Positions 21,500 through 30,559 of a DNA stretch of 43,536 nt are shown in pieces. The notes below the pieces were generated by a model. That model saw nothing but the letters and a program-made list of their open reading frames with translations. It searched no databases and was not told the origin of the DNA. The position numbers were made by a program, and so were the translations under genes. Within the stretch, counting starts at the first letter, position 1. Each line of letters starts with the position of its first letter. Source of the stretch: Chara braunii (Eukaryota > Streptophyta > Charophyceae > Charales > Characeae); NCBI GenBank assembly GCA_003427395.1, contig BFEA01000006.1, forward strand, positions 1,034,170-1,077,705, given 5' to 3'.

Positions 21500-22046
21500 C
21501 AGAGTTACTCGAGATTTTCGACCAGAATCAATCGGTACTCAGTCATCCTATGGGAAGACAGTTTCCTCATTCAAAAACATTGGATCTGTCCCAAAGCTCA
21601 ACAACACATGAGTGTAGTCCAGTCATCCTCTGTCAGTGAAGCAGTCCTGGCCAATCTCAACAAGATAGCTCTCAAGGACTCAATTTAGTATCAATATGTC
21701 AATGTCACTGGGTTCAGGCAAGGGGACGTGTCAATCTATGCCGTCCTCACCAGATTTGCAGGAGGTACCATTCATGACCTGAGACTTTATGTGAAAAACG
21801 GGAAGGAGGCTCATGAGCATTTTGATTCAGTCTGGGTTTCAGCAGCAAGATACCTTAAGGAGAAAGAGAGAGAGTTTAATGAGGGTGGAATCAAATTGGT
21901 TCGTAGCTTCGGACCAAAGCTCTACACAGACTACCCCAAGCCTCAAGTCCCATTCCTTCTCACAGATGGCTTTAATTGGAGAGACGTGGTCGATCTAGCA
22001 AAGAGGTATATCTCGCCTGCAGTAATTGATTACGAGGCAGTGACGG

Positions 22047-23663
22047 TGTCGAGGCAAATACCCTTTTGCCGGGGTTTTTCAACGTCGGACGTTGTCTGAC
22101 TCCCTCGTTGAATTGAAGGACTTGATGAGACTTACGTTGGCTAAAAGTTTATTCAGACCTGACGTATGACCGAGAGATTAAAAGTTTTTGAATGCCACTC
22201 CGAACGCGTGTAGCGTCCGAGTATAACGATAGTAGTTGGCAGTGCTCCGCTCTTGTCGAAGTTGCAGAGACGTGCGGACGTGGAAGTGGTAGAGCTAGAC
22301 CTATTCTACCTAAATTCAGGGCCTAAGTAGGCAAAAAAGAAGAATGCGCCGGGCAAAGGGCCGCAGCGTAAAGAGAATGGGAATGAAGTTTTTTTTAATT
22401 ATTTTTCTCGGCCGCGGAGGTTGACATCGAGCCAGGGGCTTGATAGGCCGATGCCGAGATCGCGTGGCCAACAGACGGGGTAAGGCCTGCCAGCAGGGCC
22501 TACAGGGCCGCAGACAGGCAGGGCCTGCAAGCCCTCGGTAGGGGAGATAGTGACTGGGCAAGCTCTTCATATAGAAGAGTTGCTCCTATCGCTGTCGTGA
22601 TAGGAGCTAGCCCAGTTGGTTACAACAGTCGAATCTCACCCAGCAATAGTGGACCGTTCTACGGAGGGGTACTTGCCGATTCGGTGGAGATGGCCCGACT
22701 TCTTAGATCCGAGTCTTGCGCTCGGACGAGGAGGAGGAGTACCCGAGACCACTTCCTAGAGGGAGAGGCATGCAACACCTCAAGCAATGCCCCTGATCAA
22801 GAATCATTCGCAAAGTAGCTTGTCATCCAACAAGATTGAGAAAGTATGGATACAAGTGTGAGCGTGTATAATCTTAGGTTGGCGGTAGGCTGGAATGAAT
22901 GACTTTGGCAGCGCGTCTCATCAAGTCAAAACTAAGGCAGCCGACTACCTTGTCGACTGCACCAATGCTATTGTTGGTAGCCAACTCCTTGTTGGCGGTT
23001 GTATGACTATTTTGTTGAGTTCGACCACAGGGTGGTCGGATTTTATTTCTGATCTTGTGATATTGGATGTATCAGATGAAGATTTGGATTCTCTCAATTA
23101 TTATTTCAGATCGAATATGTTTCTGTCGACTACGGTCGATTTTCTTTGATGTAATCATATGGGGTTGTTGTAACTTTCGTTTGATTGTGTGTTAAAGGGA
23201 CTAGGATTAATGTTGGGTTTCACGCTTGGTTGAGACCGTCCTAGTCGACCGACGTTTGCTCCGTACCTAGGAGATCAGCGCCCTAGAAACGGACGACGTT
23301 CAGGTTCGCTTGGCGTTAACCAAGTGTATCTATACTACAGCGAACGAGCAAACGCCCTCGGCTGACCTACCTCTGCAATTGCATCTAAAGCTTTAGCACG
23401 TGGGTCAGTAGCTCGGTAGGGATACGCCCCTAAGGGTGGTGACAACCCCTTAGGAAGGAAAAGTTTATGCCCCGCGGGATGTACAGCTGGCGCACCCGGC
23501 TAGAGCGGCGAAGGGACAACGCAACCGCGACCGTCTCGGCGGCTCGTGGGATTATTTATGCATCGTCCTAAGTTGTCTCTGTTTTTTTTTTTTTTACTCT
23601 TGCGTGACATGGCCAAGAGGGTTCTCGTCTTTGCGAAAAAGACGAGAGCCTATTAGCTCGGCA
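22047..23663. mobile_element. Solo LTR, 1,617 bp, TG...CA ends, 4-bp target duplication
   Basis: Starts TGTCGAGGCAAATA, ends TAGCTCGGCA, which are imperfect inverted repeats. Flanked by ACGG at 22,043-22,046 and 23,664-23,667, while block B has a single ACGG in uninterrupted sequence. TG...CA ends with a 4-6-bp target duplication are the mark of LTR retrotransposons, and the absence of internal domains makes it a solo LTR left by recombination. A 12-bp-stem hairpin lies just inside the right end (23,618-23,650). A T run of about 15 lies at 23,582-23,596. Related sequences in the window: 9,586-12,870 and 15,051-15,515. Confidence 0.88.
22895..23149 (+). other. 84-codon ORF inside the solo LTR
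   Basis: Open from 22,895 (GTG; the first in-frame ATG-like start reads MNDFG) to TGA at 23,147. The tail has acidic/hydrophobic alternation (LDVSDEDLDSLNYYF). The homologous part of 10,656-12,870, on the other strand, carries stops in this frame but keeps similar residues near the end. It may be a relic of a coding segment; LTRs are normally non-coding. Function not assigned. Confidence 0.2.
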
Positions 23664-23780
23664 ACGGAGGCAACAAAGTTCCAACATCTCAGACGAGGGA
23701 TTTTCTCTCAACCATATCTTCCTACTCTATGAAAGGAGTTTTGTGCTATGGTTGACTTTCGTATCATGGGACTTGGATGA

Positions 23781-24183
23781 AGATGCTCCGAACTAGCAAG
23801 CTTCAGGTGGCTTTACATCGAGAGACCACCATCTCAGAGGGCAGCGAGACTTGGCTCAAAGCACAAGAAACACACAACAAAATGAGAGATTGAGTGTACC
23901 ACCGAGAGGGATGAGTGAGGACTCTTGACTAGTGCTAGCCATGCTCTCCTCATGTGTACTCTCTTATCATTCTTCCCTCACTCATCTTGTCATTGCTCGA
24001 GTCAGTCAGTCTTGCTTCTTTTGCATTGACTCTGCCAGATGATTATGCTTTGATGATCTTGTTACAATTCTCAAAATTAATAAATTGGCAAAATTGATGC
24101 ATGCATGACATATCAAAATTTATGATTATTATTTGCATGGTTCTTTGCTTTTCCGAATCAAAATAAAAGATTCCTAAGTCCGG
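23781..24183. other. Block A 3' end, non-coding
   Basis: Collinear with 38,915-39,333, including TGAGAGATTGAGTGTACCACC and ATGCATGCATGAC. Similarity ends at about GTCCGG (24,183). Confidence 0.7.
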
Positions 24184-24266
24184 GGACCGGCGAAAACCGC
24201 AATTGAAGGGTCTCGCTCGAAGTCGAAGGCACACAATAGGAAGGGATTTGTTCTATTTAATTTATT

Positions 24267-24953
24267 TTATTTTCCTGCAATCATCAACCAAACCTTGTGT
24301 GACAGCCTGTTGGCTTTCTGGTCGCCCGAAGTGGCTTGACTATGATTTTTCACCTGATTAATGTAGATAGTTAAATACCCACAGCTCATGGTTGCGAATC
24401 TCATTTTACAACCTGACAAGGTCCTGTTGACTTGACTGGGAAAGATTGATCTCAGATAGTTAACTTTAATTATTTTATTATCAATTAACTTCTTGAGTTC
24501 CTCTCTCAACTTTGGTGCTAACTTCATTACCTCTTTGAAAGACAAAGTCACTTCCGTTTCTTTTAACATTTTTATAATTACATCCGTAATTACAGTTTCA
24601 TCTTTCAACTCACTTTTGAGGGTAAATTTTTTCTTCTTCCCTTGCTCACTCTTCTTAAATTGAGGGTCTGTTTTTTTATCATCTAGAATGTCAATTAGAG
24701 TCTCATCGACTTTTATTTTCTTCTTTTCCTCTATCATTTGTGGTGTAAAGCGTTGAAGATTCCTCACTTCTCAAATCACCTTGTTCGGTTTCATAATAAG
24801 TTCCAGTGGTAGATCACCCTCGAAAGACATCATGTTGGCTAAACAGGCGGGCTCGCTAGATGAAAATGTTACTAGCTCAGAAGAAGTCTGAGAAGCAAAA
24901 CTCTCTCCTAACGATAGCCCATATGGAAAAGCATCGTCAAACATGTCTTCCAT
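24267..24953 (-). pseudogene. Ty3/gypsy gag-pol linker region, decayed
   Basis: On the minus strand two adjacent ORFs (24,953 to 24,771, then 24,767 to 24,267) lie head to tail. The second is Lys-rich and carries VTLSFKEVMKLAPKLREEL, which resembles the segment just upstream of the aspartic protease in some Ty3/gypsy polyproteins. An in-frame stop separates the two ORFs. No protease D-T/S-G triad is visible before the sequence ends at block A, so the element is truncated. It lies downstream of the gag fragment on the same strand, the order expected for gag-pol. Confidence 0.55.
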
Positions 24954-25383
24954 AAAGTTAGAGACTGTAGAGGCAATTCATTCAATGAAAGAGAGTCACC
25001 AGTTTTTTGCACAAACCCTTCAGGCAATTCACCGATGAAGAAGTGAACATTTACATTGGTTTTATTTTCTTCTTTTTTTTCATATTTTCCTCATGTTTAA
25101 GGGCAAGGAGTCTTATACCTTCGGGATGTCTGGGATCCAGTTTGTTCCATGAACTGTCATAGATATGTCTCCTTGCGTCTTTCTTGGCCACCCCACTCTT
25201 CACATCCTCCTCCAGTGGTTTCACAGTAGGTGGTAGTATGCTGAGTGGCGTGATGAGTGAAAGGGTTGAGTTATCCTGACGGTGGACGCCAAGGTATGCT
25301 GAGAAGGAGGTGACGACGCCATGATAGTAAAGCTCATGTTATCTTCTTCATGAATAATTGCCTTTTTGTGTAATCAATTTATC
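24954..25383 (-). pseudogene. Frameshifted linker between gag and protease region
   Basis: Continues the minus-strand element. Short open stretches occur in different frames (for example one ending NVNVHFFIGELPEGFVQKTG near 25,000-25,070), so several indels or stops have broken the frame. No domain is recognised. Confidence 0.4.
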
Positions 25384-26008
25384 TCAGGTGGTAGTATGAC
25401 CTTCTTCACCACAATAATAACCGACAAAACTCTTCCTTGGACGTTCATCACACTTTCTTCTCTCTCTGTTCTCTTTTTCACCATTCCCTCTGTTCTTTCT
25501 TGACCTGGAGGAATCTCCTCTCTTACCATAGTCATCATCATCATTATCTTTATTTTCATCTTCTCTTTCAACCTTCTTCTTCCCTTTTTCATCAGCAGCA
25601 TGGTTAGCAGACATGTAATTAACCATAACTCGTTGAATAAGATCTTCAGCACTTAAATTGTTCCCTCTGCTCATACCATTCTCGGTCTCCCAGTCTTTAG
25701 CCAGTGTACTGATCTGATACAGTGACCACTTCTTGTGTGAGACCATAGGCAGAGTTCTGACTATTGCAACGATTTCATCCCATCTGAGAGGGTAGTGTTG
25801 AGCTTGATTGAAAACAGTCTGTCTATCATTATCTGTAAAATTAGTCAGAAAAATATGGCATCTTTGAGCCTCATCCAAATATGGGATTCTCCTGGCTGTT
25901 CTCATGAAAGTTTGATAGAAGACATTGAAGGTGTCATACTTAGTTTTTCTGATGTTGAGAAGGTCCTTAGTAGTGGTTGGGACATAATCTTTCTCAAATT
26001 CCCTCTTC
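25384..26008 (-). pseudogene. Ty3/gypsy-type Gag fragment with degenerate zinc knuckle
   Basis: Gag forms the retrotransposon's cytoplasmic particle and binds its RNA. About 208 codons are open on the minus strand from 26,008. The N-terminal half (YDTFNVFYQTFMRTARRIPY, then NFTDNDRQTVFNQAQHYPL and VRTLP) has the pattern of a retrotransposon gag core. It is followed by a charged, acidic/basic hinge (EDENKDNDDDDYG, SRSRKNRGNG). At the end YYCGEEGHTTT resembles a CCHC knuckle, but the first Cys position reads Gly and a TGA follows three codons after the His, so the knuckle is incomplete. The N-terminus is cut at 26,008, where inverted integrase sequence begins. The longer frame continuing to 26,985 crosses a gap and microsatellites and is not protein. 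Confidence 0.65.
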
Positions 26009-26309
26009 AAAAGAGAAACTGAAAGTTGGTGACGTTGTCCTTTTATTCGATAATTCCCCTGAGACCTATGTGTCCCCCTAGGCCGCGGCCGCCTCCGACT
26101 CGACCGCGGCCGGCCGAGGAGGCCGGCCGCGTGGCCGACTTTTTTTGCGGCCTCGCCATAGCCAGGCGGCGGCGCACACGGGAAAACGGCGCTCGCACGC
26201 GGCCTGCGCACGTCGGCCGTTATCGGCCTGTGCAAAAAAAAAAAAAAAAAATCAAAAATTTGGGGCGGCGGTTTTTTATGTGTGAAAAAAATATATATAT
26301 ATCGATTGA

Positions 26310-26339
26310 CTGATTGTTTTTTTATTGATTGATTGATTG

Positions 26340-26377
<38 letters not shown>

Positions 26378-26426
26378 GGGGGAGGGGTCCTCCCTCCCCT
26401 CTCCCCGGCACACGCATACACACACA

Positions 26427-26472
<46 letters not shown>
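26310..26472. repeat. (GATT)n then (CA)n inside the TIR element
   Basis: GATT repeats at about 26,329-26,374, a C/T-rich bridge, then CA repeats to 26,472 where the assembly gap starts. Confidence 0.95.
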
Positions 26473-26760
26473 NNNNNNNNNNNNNNNNNNNNNNNNNNNN
26501 NNNNNNNNNNNNNNNNNNNNNNNNNNNNNNNNNNNNNNNNNNNNNNNNNNNNNNNNNNNNNNNNNNNNNNNNNNNNNNNNNNNNNNNNNNNNNNNNNNNN
26601 NNNNNNNNNNNNNNNNNNNNNNNNNNNNNNNNNNNNNNNNNNNNNNNNNNNNNNNNNNNNNNNNNNNNNNNNNNNNNNNNNNNNNNNNNNNNNNNNNNNN
26701 NNNNNNNNNNNNNNNNNNNNNNNNNNNNNNNNNNNNNNNNNNNNNNNNNNNNNNNNNNNN
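26473..26760. other. Assembly gap (288 N)
   Basis: N run bounded by (CA)n on the left and (CT)n on the right. The gap size may be nominal, so the true length of the element is uncertain. Confidence 1.
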
Positions 26761-26829
<69 letters not shown>

Positions 26830-27022
26830 CTGTCTCTCTCTCTCTCGCGCGCGCGCGCGCGAGAGCGCGCACGCGCGCACAACTGGAACCCTCCCCGCGA
26901 GCCGCGCAGCTCCCGCACCTGCGCCCACGGGGAGGGTCGCAGCACACCCACACGCGCAACACACACACACACACACACACATCACACATCACACACACAT
27001 ACACGCTTGCACAAACACACAG

Positions 27023-27071
<49 letters not shown>
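26761..27071. repeat. (CT)n-(CA)n-(CG)n microsatellite cluster
   Basis: CT repeats 26,761-26,799, CA repeats to 26,827, CT, then a CG-alternating stretch at about 26,845-26,862 with GAGAGCGCGCACGCGCGCAC after it, and further CA tracts at 26,960-26,983 and 27,029-27,071. Alternating CG and CA are Z-DNA-prone. Confidence 0.95.
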
Positions 27072-27074
<3 letters not shown>

Positions 27075-27205
27075 GCATTCGAAGTGAACTTGAATCTGAA
27101 CTGTGTTCTCGGTACCATATCTCTGAGTTCCGAGGGCGCATGTCGCCAGTTTGCTGCGCACCTGTTTGCATGCATGAAAGTGTGGAAGAGAGCGAGTCTG
27201 TTTGC

Positions 27206-27242
27206 ACACACACACACACACACACACACTCAATCAAATCAG

Positions 27243-27284
<42 letters not shown>

Positions 27285-27287
27285 TCT
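27206..27287. repeat. (CA)n then (AATC)n, mirror of the left (GATT)n/(CA)n
   Basis: CA repeats 27,206-27,229, then AATC repeats to about 27,285. This is the inverted counterpart of 26,310-26,472, so the element has large imperfect inverted halves. Confidence 0.9.
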
Positions 27288-27571
27288 TTTTTTTTTTAAT
27301 TTATTTTCAAATTTTACATCTGCATTTGTTTTTAAACACCTTATTTCCCTGCAAAAAACAGAAATTCATTTTTAAAAAAAAATATAGGTCGACTGGGGGA
27401 CCATATATCTCATGATAAAAAATGACAAAAAAAAAATTCCTGTTTTTTTTATTTATTTATTTTTAATTTTGTTTAAATCAATTTTAGTTTTTGATTTTTA
27501 AAAAAATCATAAACAAAGTCAGATTCCAAAAAACAAATATAGGATTGTAGGGCTTTCCAAGCACTACACCC

Positions 27572-27573
<2 letters not shown>

Positions 27574-27609
<36 letters not shown>

Positions 27610-27628
27610 GTATTTTTAGGGGGGGGGG
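27574..27628. repeat. (AT)n and poly-G tract
   Basis: AT repeat at about 27,575-27,607, then TACGTATTTTTA and an 11-G run ending at about 27,629, inside the right part of the TIR element. Confidence 0.9.
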
Positions 27629-28443
27629 GAATATTGAAAAACCAGGTCGCGGACTGGGCCTCATCAGCCGCAGCCGCGGCCGAGAATCTCGGCCGCAGTG
27701 GTCGAAATGCCTGCGGCCTAGGCCGCGGGTGTCACATAGCCTGAGACGCAGTGGACCAAATAGTTGGGGCCCATGAGGCTCGGTCCCCAGAATTACAGGT
27801 GAAGCAGAGGGCAAGGTCTATGAGATATCAGAGATGAATGGTTCAAGAGTTCATGACATGCTATCAGGGTCAATACTTCGTAAGTTCATCTTCAGAGACG
27901 CTCACTTGGTCCCTACAATGACTTCAAAGAAAGAAAATAATAATCGGTCATCCAGTAAGAGAGCTACTTCAGAGAACTGAGAAAAGTACAGTGAGATGGA
28001 AAGGTACAGCAAAGACAAGAACTTCAACAAATTTTGACTATTCTTGCATTGTCAGTTCAGTAAGTCAATTTTTAGCGCGTCAGATTTTGTCACAAAGGAC
28101 TTGAGAGTGACTTTTCAGGTGATTTGTATTTGTTTTTGTCTAAACTGACTTTATTGTTTTTTTTTATAAGTGACAGAGACAATGAGATCAAAGTGTCATA
28201 AATACAGGGCTGCAGTCGATCAACGAGCATCTGACGGGCATAAAAAAAGTTCAGCTCTAACTGACTAGAGAGTTGTCAATGGAAGAATTTCGTGTCTTTT
28301 GATTAAGTTGCCTGTCCAAGAGAGCAATCAAAAAGATTGGCATAAAGAAGTTCAACCTTGCCTGACCAGAGAGTTGTCAGCGTGGGGACTTCGTGTTTCT
28401 TAACTAAGTTGCCTATCTTCTGCCCGGATGAGGGAAGGGACCT

Positions 28444-28697
28444 CTCTGGAATCAACGCTTTGTATTTCCTGAGGCTGGAAGGGGACCTCTAGGAAGTGCG
28501 CAGTCGGTTGTTTGTTTTGCTGCTATTCAGTGCCTCTTGAGACTGAAAGGACGTCTCTTGAGAAATGTTTGTTCTGTTATCTGGGGCATGGACTGTTTGA
28601 CTGTGGGCATGAGATGTTTGTTGGATGTTTGTGCCTGTGATTTATTCTCTAACCTAAAGGTGCATTGATTGTCGGGGTTAGTGAGAGCCTTACCGCA
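28444..28697. other. Spacer between the inverted-repeat arms
   Basis: 254 bp of single-copy DNA with no gene; it repeats GGGACCTCT within itself and contains TGTTTG-rich stretches. It would be the loop if the arms paired. Confidence 0.8.
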
Positions 28698-29571
28698 GTA
28701 GGTCTCTTCCCTCATCCGGGCAGAAGATAGGCAACTTAATAAAAAAATACGAAGTCCCCATGCTGACAACTCTCTAGTCAGACAAGGCTGAACTTTTTTA
28801 TGTCTATCTTCTTAATGGCTCTCTTTGACAAACAACTTAGTCAAAAGACGCGAAGTTCTTTCAATGACAACTCTCTAGTCAGTTAGAGCATAATTTTTTT
28901 TATGCCCGTCAGATTCTCTCTTCATCATGAGATCAAAACTGGTTACTCTTGTACCACAGCCACAAGTTTCTCTGAACTTAATTTCACTGCAACTGCACTT
29001 CACAGTTACTCCCCACTCATGGATCTGATGCTCGTGGATCGATTGCAGCCTAGTATTTATGACACTTTGATCTCATTGTCTCCGTCACTTAAGAAAAAAA
29101 AACAATAAAGTCAGTTCAGATGCAGAAACAAATACAGATCACCTGAAAAGTCTCTCTAAAGTCCTTTGTGACAAAATCTGACATGCTGAAAATTGACTTA
29201 CTGAACTGACAATGCAATAATAGTTAAAATATGTTGAAGTTTTTGTCTTTGTTGTACCTTTTCATCTCACTACACTTTTCTCAGTTCTTTGAAGCAGCTC
29301 TCTTACTAGATGACTGATTCTTCTTTCCTTTCTTTGAAGTCATTGTAGGGACCAAGTCAGGGTCTCTGAAGATGAACTTGCGAAGTTTTGACCCTGATAC
29401 CATGTCATGAACTCTTGAACAATCCATCTTTTATATCTCATAGACCTTGCCCTCTGCTTCACCTGTAATTCTGTAGGGACCGAGCCACCTGGGCTCCAAC
29501 CGTTGGTCCACTTCATCTCAAGGGAATTATCGGATAAGAGGACAACGTTACCAACTTTCAGTTTCTCTTTT
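28698..29571 (-). repeat. Inverted repeat, right arm (pol 3' end and downstream DNA)
   Basis: Reverse complement of the left arm. On the minus strand it runs from integrase C-terminus (29,571) through the pol stop at 29,281 and about 580 bp of non-coding DNA to 28,698. The non-coding part includes two diverged direct copies of an about 100-bp unit containing CTAGTCAGA/T..GAGTTGTCA and GAAGTC/TTC. It probably represents the 3' untranslated region and part of the LTR of the Ty3/gypsy element. Confidence 0.9.
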
Positions 29572-30557
29572 CTTATATATCTCTTCTTGTTCCGTTTCTC
29601 TTCATCTGACAATCTACTGGTTATCATTCTCTCTGCAGCATCCATTACTGCCTGGTCAACTTCTGATATTTGTCTCATTCTGATCTGAAGTTCTGAAATG
29701 GAATACTCTTTGCCACTCTTCTGGCTCGACCATGTCTTGATTATACTTTCAATAGGCAGAGTAACATACCGACCATACCACATAGTAAATGAAGCATAAC
29801 CAGTGGTTCTCTTGACAGTGATGTTTTCAGCATAAACTGCAGCTCTCAATATTTTTGACCAATTATTGAGGTTCTCTTCACACCATTTAACCAATGAATC
29901 TTTCAGCGTCTTGTGACCTCTTTCGACAGGTGCATTTGTTTGAGGATGATAAGTAGTCACATACCAAATTTTAATACCTAGTCTGAGGGTGGTTCTTCTT
30001 ACAATCTCATTTCTGAATTCAGATTCTCTATCTGTGACAAACTCTCTGATAAAAGGGTACCTAAGATAGACTTCCTCTATCCAGTTAAGAGTTTTTGCCT
30101 CAACATATCCTGAATAATTATCCCTCATATTCAGTATGTAATCCCTCATATTCAGTATGTATCTCATACAGCCTTTGCCTAGGGGTATGGTGATGAGATC
30201 CAAGTGGACTCGACTGTCTGGCTCCACCAGAATAGTAGGAAATAAAGGCTCAATCATCCTTGTTGTAAACCTCTTCTGACATAACACACATGACCTACAA
30301 AATTTGTAAGTCATATCTCTCATGCAAGGCCAGAAGTAGAGTTTAACTGCCTCAGAGTTAGTTGCTTCAACAACTTTGTGGCCACCAGCAACGCCCTCGT
30401 CTAGAGCAACAATTATTTCTACTTGTCTTTCTTTCCCACAAACAACTCGTAGTAGAGGTAAATCTCCCTTGTCATCCATAAAGAGGTGACCTCTCTTTAG
30501 TCTAAACTTCTTCTTTAAATTTTTGTAGTAATACTCATTTAATCGTTTCCTTTCCAT
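29281..30557 (-). pseudogene. Ty3/gypsy integrase (pol 3' part), damaged
   Basis: Inserts retrotransposon cDNA into the genome. From ATG at 30,557 the frame is open for 405 codons to 29,340. Order: zinc-binding domain at residues about 50-95, where GGH and CRSCVLCQ are present but the expected first His reads Asp (LDEGVAGGH); catalytic core with all three acidic residues (HLDLI, VTDRESEF, and NAPVERGHKTLKD); then KLKVGNVVLL. The GPY/F module (PRWLGPYRI) is present but in another frame at about 29,440-29,500, so a frameshift near 29,505 cuts it off. In the shifted frame coding continues to TGA at 29,281 with one internal TAA. A 21-bp tandem duplication lies in the core. Decayed, but the best-preserved pol piece in the window. 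Confidence 0.9.
30120..30161 (-). repeat. 21-bp tandem duplication in the integrase core
   Basis: ATCCCTCATATTCAGTATGTA occurs twice in a row, so the minus-strand protein reads YILNMRD twice between the first catalytic Asp and NYSGYVEAK. It keeps the frame but adds seven residues to a conserved strand. Confidence 0.95.
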
Positions 30558-30559
30558 CT

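Larger units (their letters stand above)
21608..23780 (+). pseudogene. Block ORF 4, copy A, split by solo LTR
   Basis: Copy of the 183-codon ORF at 38,363-38,914. ATG at 21,608 is kept, but codon 27 is TAG (21,686-21,688) where copy B has CAG. The coding part up to 22,046 is otherwise open. The 1,617-bp LTR at 22,047-23,663 splits it, and the rest resumes at about 23,668 with a TGA where copy B has TGG. It is clearly dead, and the insertion came after the copy A/B split. Confidence 0.8.
15516..24183 (+). repeat. Block A: copy 1 of a 6.4-kb unclassified repeat
   Basis: Collinear and same-strand with 32,877-39,333. Both start TGTCGGAGG and end GATTCCTAAG(T/A)CCGG. Over 15,541-15,745 I count about a dozen mismatches, mostly transitions. 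Three segments are absent from block B: 17,992-18,462, 19,951-20,107 and 22,047-23,663. Without these and the duplicated targets it is about 6.4 kb, matching block B. It holds a TATA box, four ORF remnants and an 11-bp repeat array. No reverse transcriptase, transposase or long terminal repeat of its own is recognisable, so its class is unknown. Confidence 0.9.
26066..27739. mobile_element. GC-rich TIR transposon, 8-bp target duplication
   Basis: Flanked by CCTGAGAC at 26,058-26,065 and 27,740-27,747; the uninterrupted target is seen in the right inverted-repeat arm near 29,515. Ends are inverted: left CTATGTGTCCCCCTAGGCCG, right (reverse complement) CTATGTGACACCCGCGGCCT, sharing CTATGTG.C.CCC and CTAGGCCGC with a 6-bp offset. 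The interior is not coding: GC-rich palindromes near both ends, (GATT)n and (CA)n on the left, (CT)n/(CA)n/(CG)n around the gap, and (CA)n then (AATC)n on the right, so the two halves are roughly inverted. An 8-bp duplication fits hAT-like or other 8-bp-TSD superfamilies; the terminal motif is not one I can assign. Confidence 0.85.
26009..28443 (+). repeat. Inverted repeat, left arm (split by a transposon)
   Basis: 26,009-26,065 plus 27,748-28,443 form the reverse complement of 28,698-29,571. The first piece encodes plus-strand integrase C-terminal sequence (KLKVGDVVLLFDN). The second encodes the pol end (GEAEGKVYEI, then a tail ending at TGA 27,978-27,980) and downstream DNA. Relative to the right arm it lacks about 118 bp near 28,232, between two short ATC repeats, consistent with a microhomology deletion. 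Confidence 0.9.

Noticed and set aside
22895-23149. Host gene inside the solo LTR
   Set aside because: Lies fully within an exactly bounded LTR, and the related copy at 10,656-12,870 has stops. Kept only as a low-confidence relic.
25384-26985. 533-codon minus-strand ORF
   Set aside because: Two thirds is translated N gap, (CA)n and (CT)n. Only the gag part up to about 26,008 is real coding sequence; the frame upstream crosses inverted integrase DNA and a transposon.
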